A stretch of DNA of 64,000 nucleotides from NCBI RefSeq assembly GCF_007096355.1, contig NZ_VKDF01000013.1, positions 18,242 to 82,241 of the forward strand. The letters are read 5' to 3'. Numbering within the stretch: the first letter of the stretch is position 1; every line of letters starts with the position of its first letter. Source of the DNA: Paracoccus sp. M683. GTDB taxonomy: Bacteria; Pseudomonadota; Alphaproteobacteria; Rhodobacterales; Rhodobacteraceae. Below are positions 53,683 through 62,105 of the stretch, piece by piece. The translations under genes were made by a program, and so were the position numbers. The notes under the pieces were generated by a model. It was given only the letters and a program-made list of their open reading frames with translations. It did not search any database and was not told where the DNA came from.

Positions 53683-55023
53683 TCACGCGGCGGGTTCGGG
53701 GAAGGTTTCAGGTTCGGCCGTGCTTTCCGCCAGCCGCTCGGTTCTCACGGCCGCGAAGGTCCGGCCGTCCCCGTCGAGGATCGCATCGCGGCCGGTTTCG
53801 GCCTGCCAGCGTTCGACGGCGACATCGACATAGGCCGGGCTGATCTCCATCGCGAAGACGCGGCGGCCATTGGCCTCGCCCGCCATGATCTGCGAACCGG
53901 ACCCCGAGAATGGCTCGTAGCAAAGGCCGCCCCGCGCCACATGCTGGCGCATCGGGATCCCGAAGGCGTCGAGCGGCTTCGGCGTCGGATGGTCGGGCCT
54001 GTCATCCTTGGCAAAGCTGGGCAGCGCCCATGTCGACGGCGGGGTTTCCTCGGCCACTTTGGGCGGGCGGTTCGGACGACGCCAGCCCATGAAACAGGGT
54101 TCGTGCTTCCAGAGGTAGTGCGACCGGGTAAGAACCCCGCGGTCCTTCACCCAGATGATCTGCTGATGCACGAAGGCCCCGGCCTTTTCCCAGCAGGCTT
54201 CCAGCATCGCCTGGCGGCGGGAGGCGTGCCAGCAGTACCAGGCGGCGTCCTCGGCGATCGCCTCGGCCACGGCTGCAGCGATGAAGCCGTCGTAGAGATC
54301 GGCCCCCTGCGAACTGTCGTCCCAGGTCGTGCCGTAGGAGGCAGACCAATCCTTGTTGCGGGTCGGGTGGTTCGAGCCGTCGTAGTCGACGAGATACGGC
54401 GGGTCCGTCGCGAACAGGATCGCCCGCTCGCCGTTCATCAGGCGGCGCACGTCGGCCGCGCTGGTGCTGTCACCGCACAGGAGGCGATGGTCGCCGAGGA
54501 TCCAGAGATCGCCAATGCGCGACGCAGGATTGCGAGGGGGTTCGGGGATGGTCACCGGCGGCACGGAGCCCCCGGCGCCACCTACTTCACCGTCGTCTTC
54601 CGCGACGTAGGCCAGCAGCTTGTCCAACTCGCCATCGGAGAACCCGACCAGCGACAGGTCGAAATCTTCAGCCAGCAGGTCGTTCAGTTCCGCCGACAGC
54701 AGCGCCTCGTCCCAAGTGCCGAGTTCGGTCAGCTTGTTGTCCGCGATCCGGTATGCCCGCCGCTGCGCCTCGGTGAGGTGACCGAGCACGATCACCGGCG
54801 CTTCGGTCAGCCCGAGCTGCGTCGCGGCCAGCACGCGCCCGTGCCCGGCGATCAGTTCGCCGTCCTCGGCGACGAGGCAGGGCACAGTCCAGCCGAACTC
54901 GGCCATGCTGGCGGCGATCTTGGCGACCTGATCGGCACCATGCGTCTTGGCATTGCGAGCATAAGGCTGCAGCCTCGCCAGCGGCCACATCTCGATCCGA
55001 TCCGGGGCAAAGCTAAGCGTCAT
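53683..55023 (-). CDS. ParB-like nuclease domain fused to DNA methyltransferase
   Basis: A 446-residue protein. Residues 1-~120 are a ParB/Srx-like domain (GELIAGHGRVLAATQLGLTE). Residues ~170-430 are an N6-adenine/N4-cytosine MTase: TDPPY at ~206-210 (motif IV) and YEPFSGSGSQIMAGE (motif I) near the C-terminus, the beta-class order. Common in phages, probably for self-modification against host restriction. ATG at 55023; followed at once by the C5-methyltransferase. Confidence 0.9.
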   Translation of the reverse strand: MTLSFAPDRIEMWPLARLQPYARNAKTHGADQVAKIAASMAEFGWTVPCLVAEDGELIAGHGRVLAATQLGLTEAPVIVLGHLTEAQRRAYRIADNKLTELGTWDEALLSAELNDLLAEDFDLSLVGFSDGELDKLLAYVAEDDGEVGGAGGSVPPVTIPEPPRNPASRIGDLWILGDHRLLCGDSTSAADVRRLMNGERAILFATDPPYLVDYDGSNHPTRNKDWSASYGTTWDDSSQGADLYDGFIAAAVAEAIAEDAAWYCWHASRRQAMLEACWEKAGAFVHQQIIWVKDRGVLTRSHYLWKHEPCFMGWRRPNRPPKVAEETPPSTWALPSFAKDDRPDHPTPKPLDAFGIPMRQHVARGGLCYEPFSGSGSQIMAGEANGRRVFAMEISPAYVDVAVERWQAETGRDAILDGDGRTFAAVRTERLAESTAEPETFPEPAA

Positions 55024-55057
55024 CGGCGGGTCATTCCTCGGATCAGGGTGGATACCC

Positions 55058-55330
55058 CTATTTTCCGGACTCCGGGGTCCAGACTGGACTCCACGCGGGG
55101 TCCAGCGGCCACCAGGGGTGTCCAGCTTCAAGGGTTTGATTTTGCAGTGTTTCAGCTGAGTTCAGGCGGCGGTGGCTTCCGGCTGGCTTCCCAAAAATCC
55201 GGCCCTGTCGCTAGCGATGTGCCGCGCTTCGCCCGCCAGCATACGAATGTCGCGCAGAAGGAACCGCGAACTCAATGGGTTAGCCCATTGGGCCCCGGCT
55301 GGACCCTTCGCTGGACCCCGGAAGCCAGCG
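55058..55330. repeat. intergenic tract with repeated GGGTCCAG / CTGGACCC motifs
   Basis: The ~400-bp gap between the ParB-MTase and DUF6362 genes (55024-55429) has no convincing gene. GTCCAG-type words occur near 55076, 55100 and 55120, and their complements near 55298 and 55310. An internal hairpin CAATGGG-ttag-CCCATTG lies at ~55273-55290. The arms could pair over ~200 nt. The word TCCA/TGGA also forms the core of the triple-hairpin elements. Confidence 0.4.
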
Positions 55331-55429
55331 GCGCGGCCTCTGCCTGCGCGCTCCTCTCCCGAGCATATTCGTTTTCTAACGGCCTCGTCGAAATGTGTAA
55401 GGGCCTGCGATGTACACCCGAAAATTTCC

Positions 55430-55876
55430 TCAGAGGACGATTTTTCTTGACAGGCGATTGGCGTTTTCGATGACGAACTGCTGCGACCGACGGGGCGACG
55501 GCACGCGACCGTTCAGCCGCCAGGTGATCACCGCAAGGCCGTACTGCCAGCGCTTGGTCGCGGCCGTGCGCGACAGGCCGAACTGCCAGCAGATCGGCTT
55601 CCACGCCATTCCGTCGGCGCGGGTCCAGACAAGGCGCCCATCCTCGGGCTCCAGCCAGCGCAGCCAGAGCATCGCCTCCTCGGCCTGCGTGATCTGACGC
55701 GGGCTGGGCCTCGGGCGACGCATCTGCGGTTCCTGACCGACCTTGTCGGCGAAGCTGTGGAAATACTCGGGCCATGCGTTGAAGAAGCCCTGCGGCATCA
55801 CGCCCGGCATCTGCCGCATCACGCCCGCCGCAAGCTCCAGCCGATCCCGCACCTGTGCTGTGGTCCACTCACCCAT
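55430..55876 (-). CDS. DUF6362 family phage protein
   Basis: A 148-residue protein: RDRLELAAGVMRQMPGVMPQ, then EAMLWLRWLEPEDGRLVWTR and WKPICWQFGLSRTAATKRWQ, an HTH-like C-terminal segment. DUF6362 proteins lie near terminase or replication genes of rhodobacterial phages. Its ATG overlaps the upstream small gene. Possibly DNA-binding. Confidence 0.75.
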   Translation of the reverse strand: MGEWTTAQVRDRLELAAGVMRQMPGVMPQGFFNAWPEYFHSFADKVGQEPQMRRPRPSPRQITQAEEAMLWLRWLEPEDGRLVWTRADGMAWKPICWQFGLSRTAATKRWQYGLAVITWRLNGRVPSPRRSQQFVIENANRLSRKIVL

Positions 55877-56072
55877 GGCGCGCCTCCCGTTCCCGCTTGC
55901 CGTAGAGCCGCTCGCCGAGCTGGCGTACCAGCTCTCGTTCGGGCCAGGTCAGGCGGTCGTCGTCGATGGCGACGGCCAGCAGGCCCTGTTCCTTCCAGCC
56001 GTCGCGCTTGACCTCGTCGGGGTTGCGGCGGCGCCCGCCGTAACCCTTGGGCGTGAACCGCATGCCGCTCAT
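55869..56072 (-). CDS. small phage protein, unknown
   Basis: A 67-residue basic protein (RFTPKGYGGRRRNPDEVKRD, WPERELVRQLGERLYGKRER), overlapping the genes on both sides by 4-8 bp. Probably DNA-associated by charge. No family recognised. Confidence 0.6.
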   Translation of the reverse strand: MSGMRFTPKGYGGRRRNPDEVKRDGWKEQGLLAVAIDDDRLTWPERELVRQLGERLYGKREREARHG

Positions 56073-56587
56073 TGCACACCTCCCCGGGTCTCCAGCGCCC
56101 AGAGCAGGATCGCGATGGCGTCGGCCTCGTTGTCGTCGGCCGGGGTGAACCCGCGCGCCCGGGCGGCCGCCATCATGGCGTCCTTGTTCGCGTTGCCCTT
56201 GCCGGTGGCGTGGCGCTTGATGGTGCCGACCGGCACGCCCTGATAGGCGACGCCCGCAGTCTCCGCCCATGACGTCAGCGTGGCGAGCAGCCCGCCATAG
56301 ACATGCGCCGCGTCGGTGCCGACATGCCTGCGCACCTCCTCGAAATGGATGGCGGTGATGGCTCCGGCGTCGTGCGCCAGCTGGTCGAGCCAGCCCCGGA
56401 ACCGCAGGTAGCGCATGCCGCCGCCATCGTATCGGCTGGGCCGGAACGACACCGTGCCGCTGGTGATCAGGCCATCAGACGCCTGCAGGGCCCACCCGGT
56501 CGTGGTGCCGAGATCGAGGGCGAGAACGACAGGCACGCCGGGGAACGGGGCGCTCATGGGTGTCGGGTTCAGAGATACGTGGGCCAT
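56069..56587 (-). CDS. RuvC-like (RNase-H fold) Holliday-junction resolvase
   Basis: A 172-residue protein: VVLALDLGTTTGWALQASDG (first catalytic Asp), AIHFEEVRRHVGTDAAHVYG (Glu) and PADDNEADAIAILLWAL (Asp pair), the RuvC/YqgF pattern. It probably resolves recombination or packaging junctions. The ATG at 56587 has GGAG upstream. The same frame is open 121 codons further upstream, to an ATG (56950) that overlaps the stop of the primase/helicase gene, through the repeat tract. A longer product is therefore formally possible. Confidence 0.8.
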   Translation of the reverse strand: MAHVSLNPTPMSAPFPGVPVVLALDLGTTTGWALQASDGLITSGTVSFRPSRYDGGGMRYLRFRGWLDQLAHDAGAITAIHFEEVRRHVGTDAAHVYGGLLATLTSWAETAGVAYQGVPVGTIKRHATGKGNANKDAMMAAARARGFTPADDNEADAIAILLWALETRGGVQ

Positions 56588-56718
56588 GATCGGCTCCTTT
56601 CCGGGTTGCTGCTCGATGGGGTGACGGGCGGGACATCCAGCCTTTGAGATCGCCCAGGGGTAGGTGGTGACCCTCCCGCGCTTGGCGGGGAGGTCACCTA
56701 CCCCTTTAGGGGGGCGTT

Positions 56719-56925
56719 TTCCGAATTCTGAAATCTGCTCCAACGCATTGATCCGAAACAGAACTTCCAGAATCCTGACTAGAATTCGGAAAGGCCCTTC
56801 CGGATTCTGGAAAGCACCTTCCAAGCCACTGAAATCAAATCGGAAAAGCCAGAATCCAGAATTCGCGCGGGGAGCAGAATTCGCGGATTCTGCCCAGAAT
56901 CCGGGGCTGCGGAGCCAGAATTCGC
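56719..56925. repeat. GAATTC / CAGAATC repeat tract upstream of the resolvase
   Basis: Within ~200 bp: five GAATTC (56723, 56782, 56859, 56877, 56918) and five CAGAATC or its complement (56768, 56803, 56850, 56886, 56895), including the perfect palindrome GGATTCTG-cc-CAGAATCC (56885-56902). Less GC-rich than its surroundings. It could be an iteron-type origin, an operator array, or a low-complexity extension of the downstream protein (repeats of FWLRSPGFW and NSGFWLF). Confidence 0.6.
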
Positions 56926-56946
56926 GGCGGGGAACGGCGTGAGTTT

Positions 56947-59241
56947 TCATGCTTCGTCCTCCTCCTGATAGACCCAGACGGAGGGGTTCTCGACGGGCAG
57001 GACGGCCCCGGTCTGCGGGCATTTGTAGTGGCTGGGCAGCGCCGGGATCAGCTCCGGCGTGACCTCGCCCGTGTCGGGATCGACGGTCTCGCCGCCCGTG
57101 CCAAACAGCATTCCCTCGACGCAGAGATAGCCGTATTTGCTCCGCTCAGCGGCCAGGCCGATGCGCGTGGCGGCGGGGCCGCGGATGAACTTGACCTTGC
57201 CCTTGGTGGCGAGAACGCTGAGCCGGTCGTGGACGATGGTCCGCCCGCCGAGCCCCCCGGTATTCTCGAATGCCTCGGAAAACTGGGCGAAGGTGTAGAG
57301 CTTGCCGCGCCGCGCCTCCTCGTAGAGCAGACCGAGGATGACGTCGTTCTTGCGCATGCGCTCGGCGTCATGCTTTGCGCCCACCTCGGCGCGCACGAGG
57401 CGCTCGTTCATCGGGTTGATCTGGACCCATTGGCCGCGCACCTTGTCGATCAGCTTCGAGGGCAGCGCGGGGCCGTTGCGCAGCTCAATCTCCAGCTTGC
57501 GCTCAGACGCGTCCTCGTCGGGGCGGTGCAGGATCAGCCCGGAGGTGTAGAAGCCCCGCAGGGCGCTGGCGCCCGAGAGCGCGAGGAACGGATCCTCCTT
57601 CACCTGATGCTTGCTCAGCTTTTTGGTGTGGTGAATCAGGATGATCCCGCAGTCGGGGTTCACGTGGTCGCGCAGCACCTCGACCCGGTCCTTGAGAAAG
57701 AACATCATCGCGGCGTTGTCGTTCTCGCCACCGCCGTCAGGTCCGCCGTCGAACAGGTTGCGGATCGGGTCGATGCACAGGATGTCGACGGGCTCGGCCG
57801 GGAACGCCTGCTGGATCGCCTGCGCGACCAGCGGGCTGCCACCCTCATCGAGGAGCAGTTTCAGCTTCGGCGTGACAACAAGATTTTCGCGGGCGGCGGC
57901 CATCACCTCGGGCGGCAGGCCAATCTGCTGCATGCGCTCGCGCAGATAATGGTACTGGATCTCGGCCTGGAGATAGAACACGCGCAGCGGCCGTGGCGGC
58001 GTGAAGCCAAGGAACGGCACACCGGCAGCCATGTGCACCAGCCAGCTGATGACGAGATCGCTCTTGCCAACCTTGGGTGCGCCGCCCAGCACCAGCATGC
58101 CGCCCGGGGTCAGGACGCGCGGGCCGATGATGTCGTCGGGCATCGGCGTGCCGTCGTCCAGCAGCGCCCCCAAGGTGAAGGTGGCGATCTCCCTTGCCGC
58201 AGGAGCGCCGTCGTTCCGAATGAGCGGCGGGCCGTTCCTCGCGATGTGCAGCGCCCAGAGCCGCTCGTATTCGACCCAGAGACGGTCTTCCGGCCAGCTC
58301 GGCCGGATCATCGCCGCGTTGTATTCGCCGATCGCGCGCCAGGCTTCCTCCCGGCTCATCCGCCCCTCATGCGCCATGCGGACATAGTGGCCGATGGCCA
58401 TGCTGACGCCTTCGAACCGCGTCCAGGCATCCTGGCCGCCCTCGCGGACCGGCGTGATCAGGGCTGCGTCCACGCCGGGTTTCTCGCGCGGCTCGGCCGT
58501 CGCCATGCCGACGCCAGGCATGGGCGGCATCTCGCCCGCGCGCTCGAGCATGTCGGCCAGATCGAACTCGAGATCGCTGGCTTCCCGGATCAGGACGAGC
58601 CGTTCCTGGCCGCCCTTGTGATAGACCGTGCCGGGCACGCGGATCGGCTGGTGCGCCGAGCGGAAATGCATGTCGCCGCCGACCTTGAGCGCGATATCGC
58701 CCCGCAACTGGCAAAGCCGCGCGAGTTCGGCGCCGTCGGCGGGCTCGGTCAGCTTCCACCAGACGTGGAGCTTGGTCGCGCCATCGGCTGTGCGCCCGCC
58801 GCTCTCGACGATCAGCGTCGGTCGCCCGATATGGTGGACGAGGTGATCGAGCTTGGCTGGGATGTCGCCTGCGTCCAGATCGACGACGACGCTCTGCATC
58901 TGCAGGACATCGGCGGCACGCGCCTGTCCGGTTTCCGCCACCGTGCCGGGAATGACATAGACCGCCGCGCCCTCGCGCGCGCCCCAGGCGGCGAAGGTGG
59001 CGAGCTTGTCGGGCGCCGCGCCGTTCGCGTCGATCCAGATGTTGTGGGGCCGGCCGTCCTTGCCCTGACCCTTGTCCACGAAGCCACGGACAGGGATCAG
59101 TCCCTCGGAATAGCCGAAGACCACGTCGACGAAGCGCGCGATCTGCGCAGGGTCCGGTTCCACGGCGAAGGGATCGGGCAGCGGCGCCGCGTCGTTGAAA
59201 TCCCGCCACGGGTTGAAGTGGATGATCTTGTCGTCACTCAT
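56947..59241 (-). CDS. RepA-like primase/helicase: N-terminal primase-like domain + AAA ATPase
   Basis: A 764-residue protein. Residues ~60-230 resemble the RepB/bifunctional primase type (QSVVVDLDAGDIPAKLDHLV, LIVESGGRTADGATKLHVWW). Residues ~370-600 form a RepA/KaiC-type hexameric ATPase: Walker A LVLGGAPKVGKSD (~385-395), Walker B VDILCIDPIRNL, LIHHTKKLSK. The C-terminus is a winged-helix-like region. Expected to start phage replication. It overlaps the upstream nuclease gene by 4 bp. The start MSDDKIIHFNPW is chosen over an upstream frame extension that lacks homology. Confidence 0.85.
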   Translation of the reverse strand: MSDDKIIHFNPWRDFNDAAPLPDPFAVEPDPAQIARFVDVVFGYSEGLIPVRGFVDKGQGKDGRPHNIWIDANGAAPDKLATFAAWGAREGAAVYVIPGTVAETGQARAADVLQMQSVVVDLDAGDIPAKLDHLVHHIGRPTLIVESGGRTADGATKLHVWWKLTEPADGAELARLCQLRGDIALKVGGDMHFRSAHQPIRVPGTVYHKGGQERLVLIREASDLEFDLADMLERAGEMPPMPGVGMATAEPREKPGVDAALITPVREGGQDAWTRFEGVSMAIGHYVRMAHEGRMSREEAWRAIGEYNAAMIRPSWPEDRLWVEYERLWALHIARNGPPLIRNDGAPAAREIATFTLGALLDDGTPMPDDIIGPRVLTPGGMLVLGGAPKVGKSDLVISWLVHMAAGVPFLGFTPPRPLRVFYLQAEIQYHYLRERMQQIGLPPEVMAAARENLVVTPKLKLLLDEGGSPLVAQAIQQAFPAEPVDILCIDPIRNLFDGGPDGGGENDNAAMMFFLKDRVEVLRDHVNPDCGIILIHHTKKLSKHQVKEDPFLALSGASALRGFYTSGLILHRPDEDASERKLEIELRNGPALPSKLIDKVRGQWVQINPMNERLVRAEVGAKHDAERMRKNDVILGLLYEEARRGKLYTFAQFSEAFENTGGLGGRTIVHDRLSVLATKGKVKFIRGPAATRIGLAAERSKYGYLCVEGMLFGTGGETVDPDTGEVTPELIPALPSHYKCPQTGAVLPVENPSVWVYQEEDEA

Positions 59242-60005
59242 GCCGCCAACCCCCAGCACCGTTCGGCATGGGCGCAGAACCGGCATTCGAAGAAGTCGCG
59301 GTTGGCGGCGATGCGGGGCAGCAGCTCGCCCGCGTCGGTGGCCTGCAGGATCCGCACCGCGCGGTCGGACATGCGCTGCGCCAGATCGGCATCGAAGGCG
59401 ACCTGCTCGTGATGCAGCTCGGCCGTGTCCTTGTTGATCGCTGTGAACAGCGCCGGTGCGGCCGATATCCCCGGCACCGAAGGCTCCATGTAGGCCTGGT
59501 AGATGGCGATCTGAGCGGCGTAGACCGGCTTGGAGACAGCAACCCCGTCCTTGACGCAGGCCCGCCAGTTCTTCGCGTTCATCGTCTTGCACTCCCAGAG
59601 CGCCGGGGTGCGAAGACCGAGCGCGGCCGGGGTGCCGGCGATGATCCCGTCGACATGGCCACGGATGCGGCCGCCCGCGACAGAGAAGCCGAACTGTTCG
59701 CCATCGGGGCGGTTGCCCTTGCGGGTGTAGAGGTCGAGCCCCGCCGCCCGCAGCCAGCGGATCGCCAGATCCTCGAGTTGATGTCCGATCTCGAAGATCC
59801 GCAGGGTCTGGCCGCCGAAATCCACGCCATCATCCTTGGGCGCACCCGCGAACTCGAACTGCAGCGCGCGTTCGCAGGCATGCCCGAGACGGGATGCGCC
59901 GAGATAGGTCCGGGGCGGCGTGGCGTCCCGCTCGGCGATCAGCGCCGCGTCGACCAGCGCGTTGATCCGCTCGGCCATGGAGGGGCGCGGGTTGAAATCC
60001 AACAT
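59238..60005 (-). CDS. PD-(D/E)XK family nuclease (RecB/Cas4-like)
   Basis: A 255-residue protein: YLGASRLGHACERALQFEFA (an early Cys), IRGHVDGII (Asp), ALWECKTMNAKNW (E-x-K) and ECRFCAHAERCWG at the end. The cysteines probably form an Fe-S cluster with the early Cys, as in Cas4/AddB-type nucleases. Probably the phage exonuclease for recombination beside the AAA ATPase and SSB-like genes. Confidence 0.82.
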   Translation of the reverse strand: MLDFNPRPSMAERINALVDAALIAERDATPPRTYLGASRLGHACERALQFEFAGAPKDDGVDFGGQTLRIFEIGHQLEDLAIRWLRAAGLDLYTRKGNRPDGEQFGFSVAGGRIRGHVDGIIAGTPAALGLRTPALWECKTMNAKNWRACVKDGVAVSKPVYAAQIAIYQAYMEPSVPGISAAPALFTAINKDTAELHHEQVAFDADLAQRMSDRAVRILQATDAGELLPRIAANRDFFECRFCAHAERCWGLAA

Positions 60006-60430
60006 CAGAACGGCACCTCGCTCCCGGCGGCGATGCGCGACATCTCGGCGCCGTAACCTTCCAGCACCTCCTCAATCAGGGCGGTGACATCGGTTTCGGT
60101 GAGATCGCGCAGCCGCTTGTCCCAGCCGATCAGGTCCATTGTCTGACCCAGCCGCTTCATCACCATCGCTATGGCGAGGCGTTCTTCATCGGTCGTTCCC
60201 TGCATGGTCAGTCCTTTCCGGTGGCGGGCCGCGAAGAACGCCTGGCAGTGCATCGAGCAGAACCAGCGGTATTCGCGGGGGCGGGGTTTGTTGGGGTTGA
60301 AGAAACCGAAGCCGCGCGCGGGGCGCAGACAGACGGCGCAGGGCTTGAGGCGCGGGTGCCAGAGCCGAATACGCTCCGGGCAATCCGCAGGCGCTGCGGG
60401 CGGGGATGGGACTTGCGCGACATGGCTCAC
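60005..60430 (-). CDS. DUF6511 family zinc-finger phage protein
   Basis: A 141-residue protein beginning at a GTG (VSHVAQVP). A C4-like zinc site is visible: CAVCLRPARGFGFFN and WFCSMHCQAFFAARH. The helical C-terminus ends in MSRIAAGSEVPF. Overlaps the helicase end and the nuclease start, consistent with coupled translation. Function unknown. Confidence 0.72.
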   Translation of the reverse strand: MSHVAQVPSPPAAPADCPERIRLWHPRLKPCAVCLRPARGFGFFNPNKPRPREYRWFCSMHCQAFFAARHRKGLTMQGTTDEERLAIAMVMKRLGQTMDLIGWDKRLRDLTETDVTALIEEVLEGYGAEMSRIAAGSEVPF

Positions 60431-62091
60431 GCCGCCCTCCGCTCGGGCTCGGCCGCCGTGACGAGGCGCCGGATGTCGCGCTTGTTGAACTGGAACGAGA
60501 TCAGCGCGGAGGCGCGATAGCGCGTCAGGCCGTAATCGCGCCGGAACTCCGGCGGCAGGCAATTCAGCTGCTTTTCCGTCGCGTCCTGCTTCAGCCAGCC
60601 CTTGGACTTGAAGGCGCTCTCGTCGGTCTCATGGGTGTTCAGCCAGTCGTCGGCCTGCGCGAGACAGACGATGCGCTCGCCCACGCTCAGGAGCCGCGTC
60701 GCCTTGCCCTTGGCGCCCCCGACCGCGTGCCAGCGGCCCTCGAGGAAGAACACGCCGCCCCAGGCGTGAAAGCCGTTGGCCATCAGCGCGGCGTCGTCGC
60801 CGAACAGGTCCACCCACGCGAAACTCGATCGCTCGAGAAGATCGAGCTCGGTCATGACGATACTGTCGATTGGCTCCCCGCCTTCACGCGGCAACTCGCA
60901 CCCGCAGATCGGGCATTCGGTGACCGCGATCGGGATCTCGGCCTTGCATTCGGGGCAGAGCTTCGTGGGGGCTTCCCCCGGCGTCGGAACGCGGCCGTCG
61001 AGATCGACATCCTGTTCCAGCGTGCCGTGCGTGAGACTCGACGTCCCGAAGTCGAGTACAATGCAGTCGATCTTCACGATGCCGGGGTGTTCCTCGGGAT
61101 CGACGGTGCGCAGCCCGCGCCCGACCATCTGGATCATGGTGGACTTGTAGGAGCTGGGGCGCAGCAGCACGACGCAGGAGGTGGGCGGATGGTCCCAGCC
61201 CTCGGTCAGCACCGCCACGTTGACCACGACGCGGATGTCCCCCGCGGCGTAGTCGGCGAGGATCGCCTTGCGGGTCTCGGCCGCCAGATCGCCGTGGATC
61301 AGCGCGGCGGAAACGCCCGCCGCCCTGAACGCCTCGGTGACGTGCTCGGCGTGGGCGACGGTGGAGCAGAACACCACGGTCTGACGGTCGCCCGCCTTTT
61401 CCTTCCAGTGGCGGATCACCTCGTCGGTGACGGGGGCGCGGTCCATGATGCCCGCCACCTCCGCCATGTCGAAATCCGACATCGTCTTGCGGACCGAGCG
61501 CAACTCGTCCTGCACGCCCACGTCGATGACGAAGGTGCGCGGCGGCACGAGGTGGCCCGAGGCGATCAGCTCGCCCAGCCGCACCTGGTCGGCGACATTG
61601 TCGAAGACCTCGCGCAGGCCCTTCCTGTCGCCCCGGTTCGGCGTGGCCGTGACCCCAAAGATGCGGGCGTCGGGATTGGCCTCGCGCACGCGGTCGATGA
61701 TGCGGCGGTAGCTGTCGGCGACGGCATGGTGCGCCTCGTCGACGACCAGCAGGTCGAGGCGCGGCATGTCGGCGAGGTTCGAGGCCCGCGCCAGCGTCGG
61801 CACCATGGCGAAGGCGACCTGGCCGCCCCAGGACTTCTCCGTGGCGTCGATCACCGAGGTGGCGACGCCCGGCACCACGCGCTGGAACTTGGAGCGGTTC
61901 TGCGCGGTCAGCTCGTCGCGATGCGCCAGCACGCAGGCCCTGGCGCCGTCGCCGATCATCTCGCCAGTGACCGCCGAGAGCATGATGGTCTTGCCCGCGC
62001 CGGTGGGCGCCACGCCCAGCGTGTTGCCGCGGGAAGCGAGCGCAGCCACGCTGCGCTCGACGAAGGTCTTCTGGCGGGGGCGCAGGCGCAT
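60427..62091 (-). CDS. superfamily II DEAD/DEAH-box helicase
   Basis: A 554-residue helicase: LGVAPTGAGKTIML (motif I), LLVVDEAHHAV (II), GVTATPNR (III), VVFCSTVAHAEHVTEAF (IV), NVAVLTEGWDHPPTSCVVLL (V) and QMVGRGLRT (VI). A CPEC...CPIC zinc ribbon lies at ~380-400. A replication or recombination helicase of rhodobacterial phages, similar to UvsW/Rad3-type phage helicases. Complete. Confidence 0.9.
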   Translation of the reverse strand: MRLRPRQKTFVERSVAALASRGNTLGVAPTGAGKTIMLSAVTGEMIGDGARACVLAHRDELTAQNRSKFQRVVPGVATSVIDATEKSWGGQVAFAMVPTLARASNLADMPRLDLLVVDEAHHAVADSYRRIIDRVREANPDARIFGVTATPNRGDRKGLREVFDNVADQVRLGELIASGHLVPPRTFVIDVGVQDELRSVRKTMSDFDMAEVAGIMDRAPVTDEVIRHWKEKAGDRQTVVFCSTVAHAEHVTEAFRAAGVSAALIHGDLAAETRKAILADYAAGDIRVVVNVAVLTEGWDHPPTSCVVLLRPSSYKSTMIQMVGRGLRTVDPEEHPGIVKIDCIVLDFGTSSLTHGTLEQDVDLDGRVPTPGEAPTKLCPECKAEIPIAVTECPICGCELPREGGEPIDSIVMTELDLLERSSFAWVDLFGDDAALMANGFHAWGGVFFLEGRWHAVGGAKGKATRLLSVGERIVCLAQADDWLNTHETDESAFKSKGWLKQDATEKQLNCLPPEFRRDYGLTRYRASALISFQFNKRDIRRLVTAAEPERRAA

Positions 62092-62105
62092 GGCCGGTCT
62101 CCCCC

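Noticed and set aside
56588..56946. CRISPR-like array at the repeat tract
   Set aside because: Repeat words are only 6-8 bp, irregularly spaced and in both orientations; no constant repeat/spacer unit.
57028..59412. 794-codon + strand open frame antisense to the RepA-like gene
   Set aside because: Composition is that of a GC-rich shadow frame, with no motif, while the - strand frame has clear ATPase motifs.
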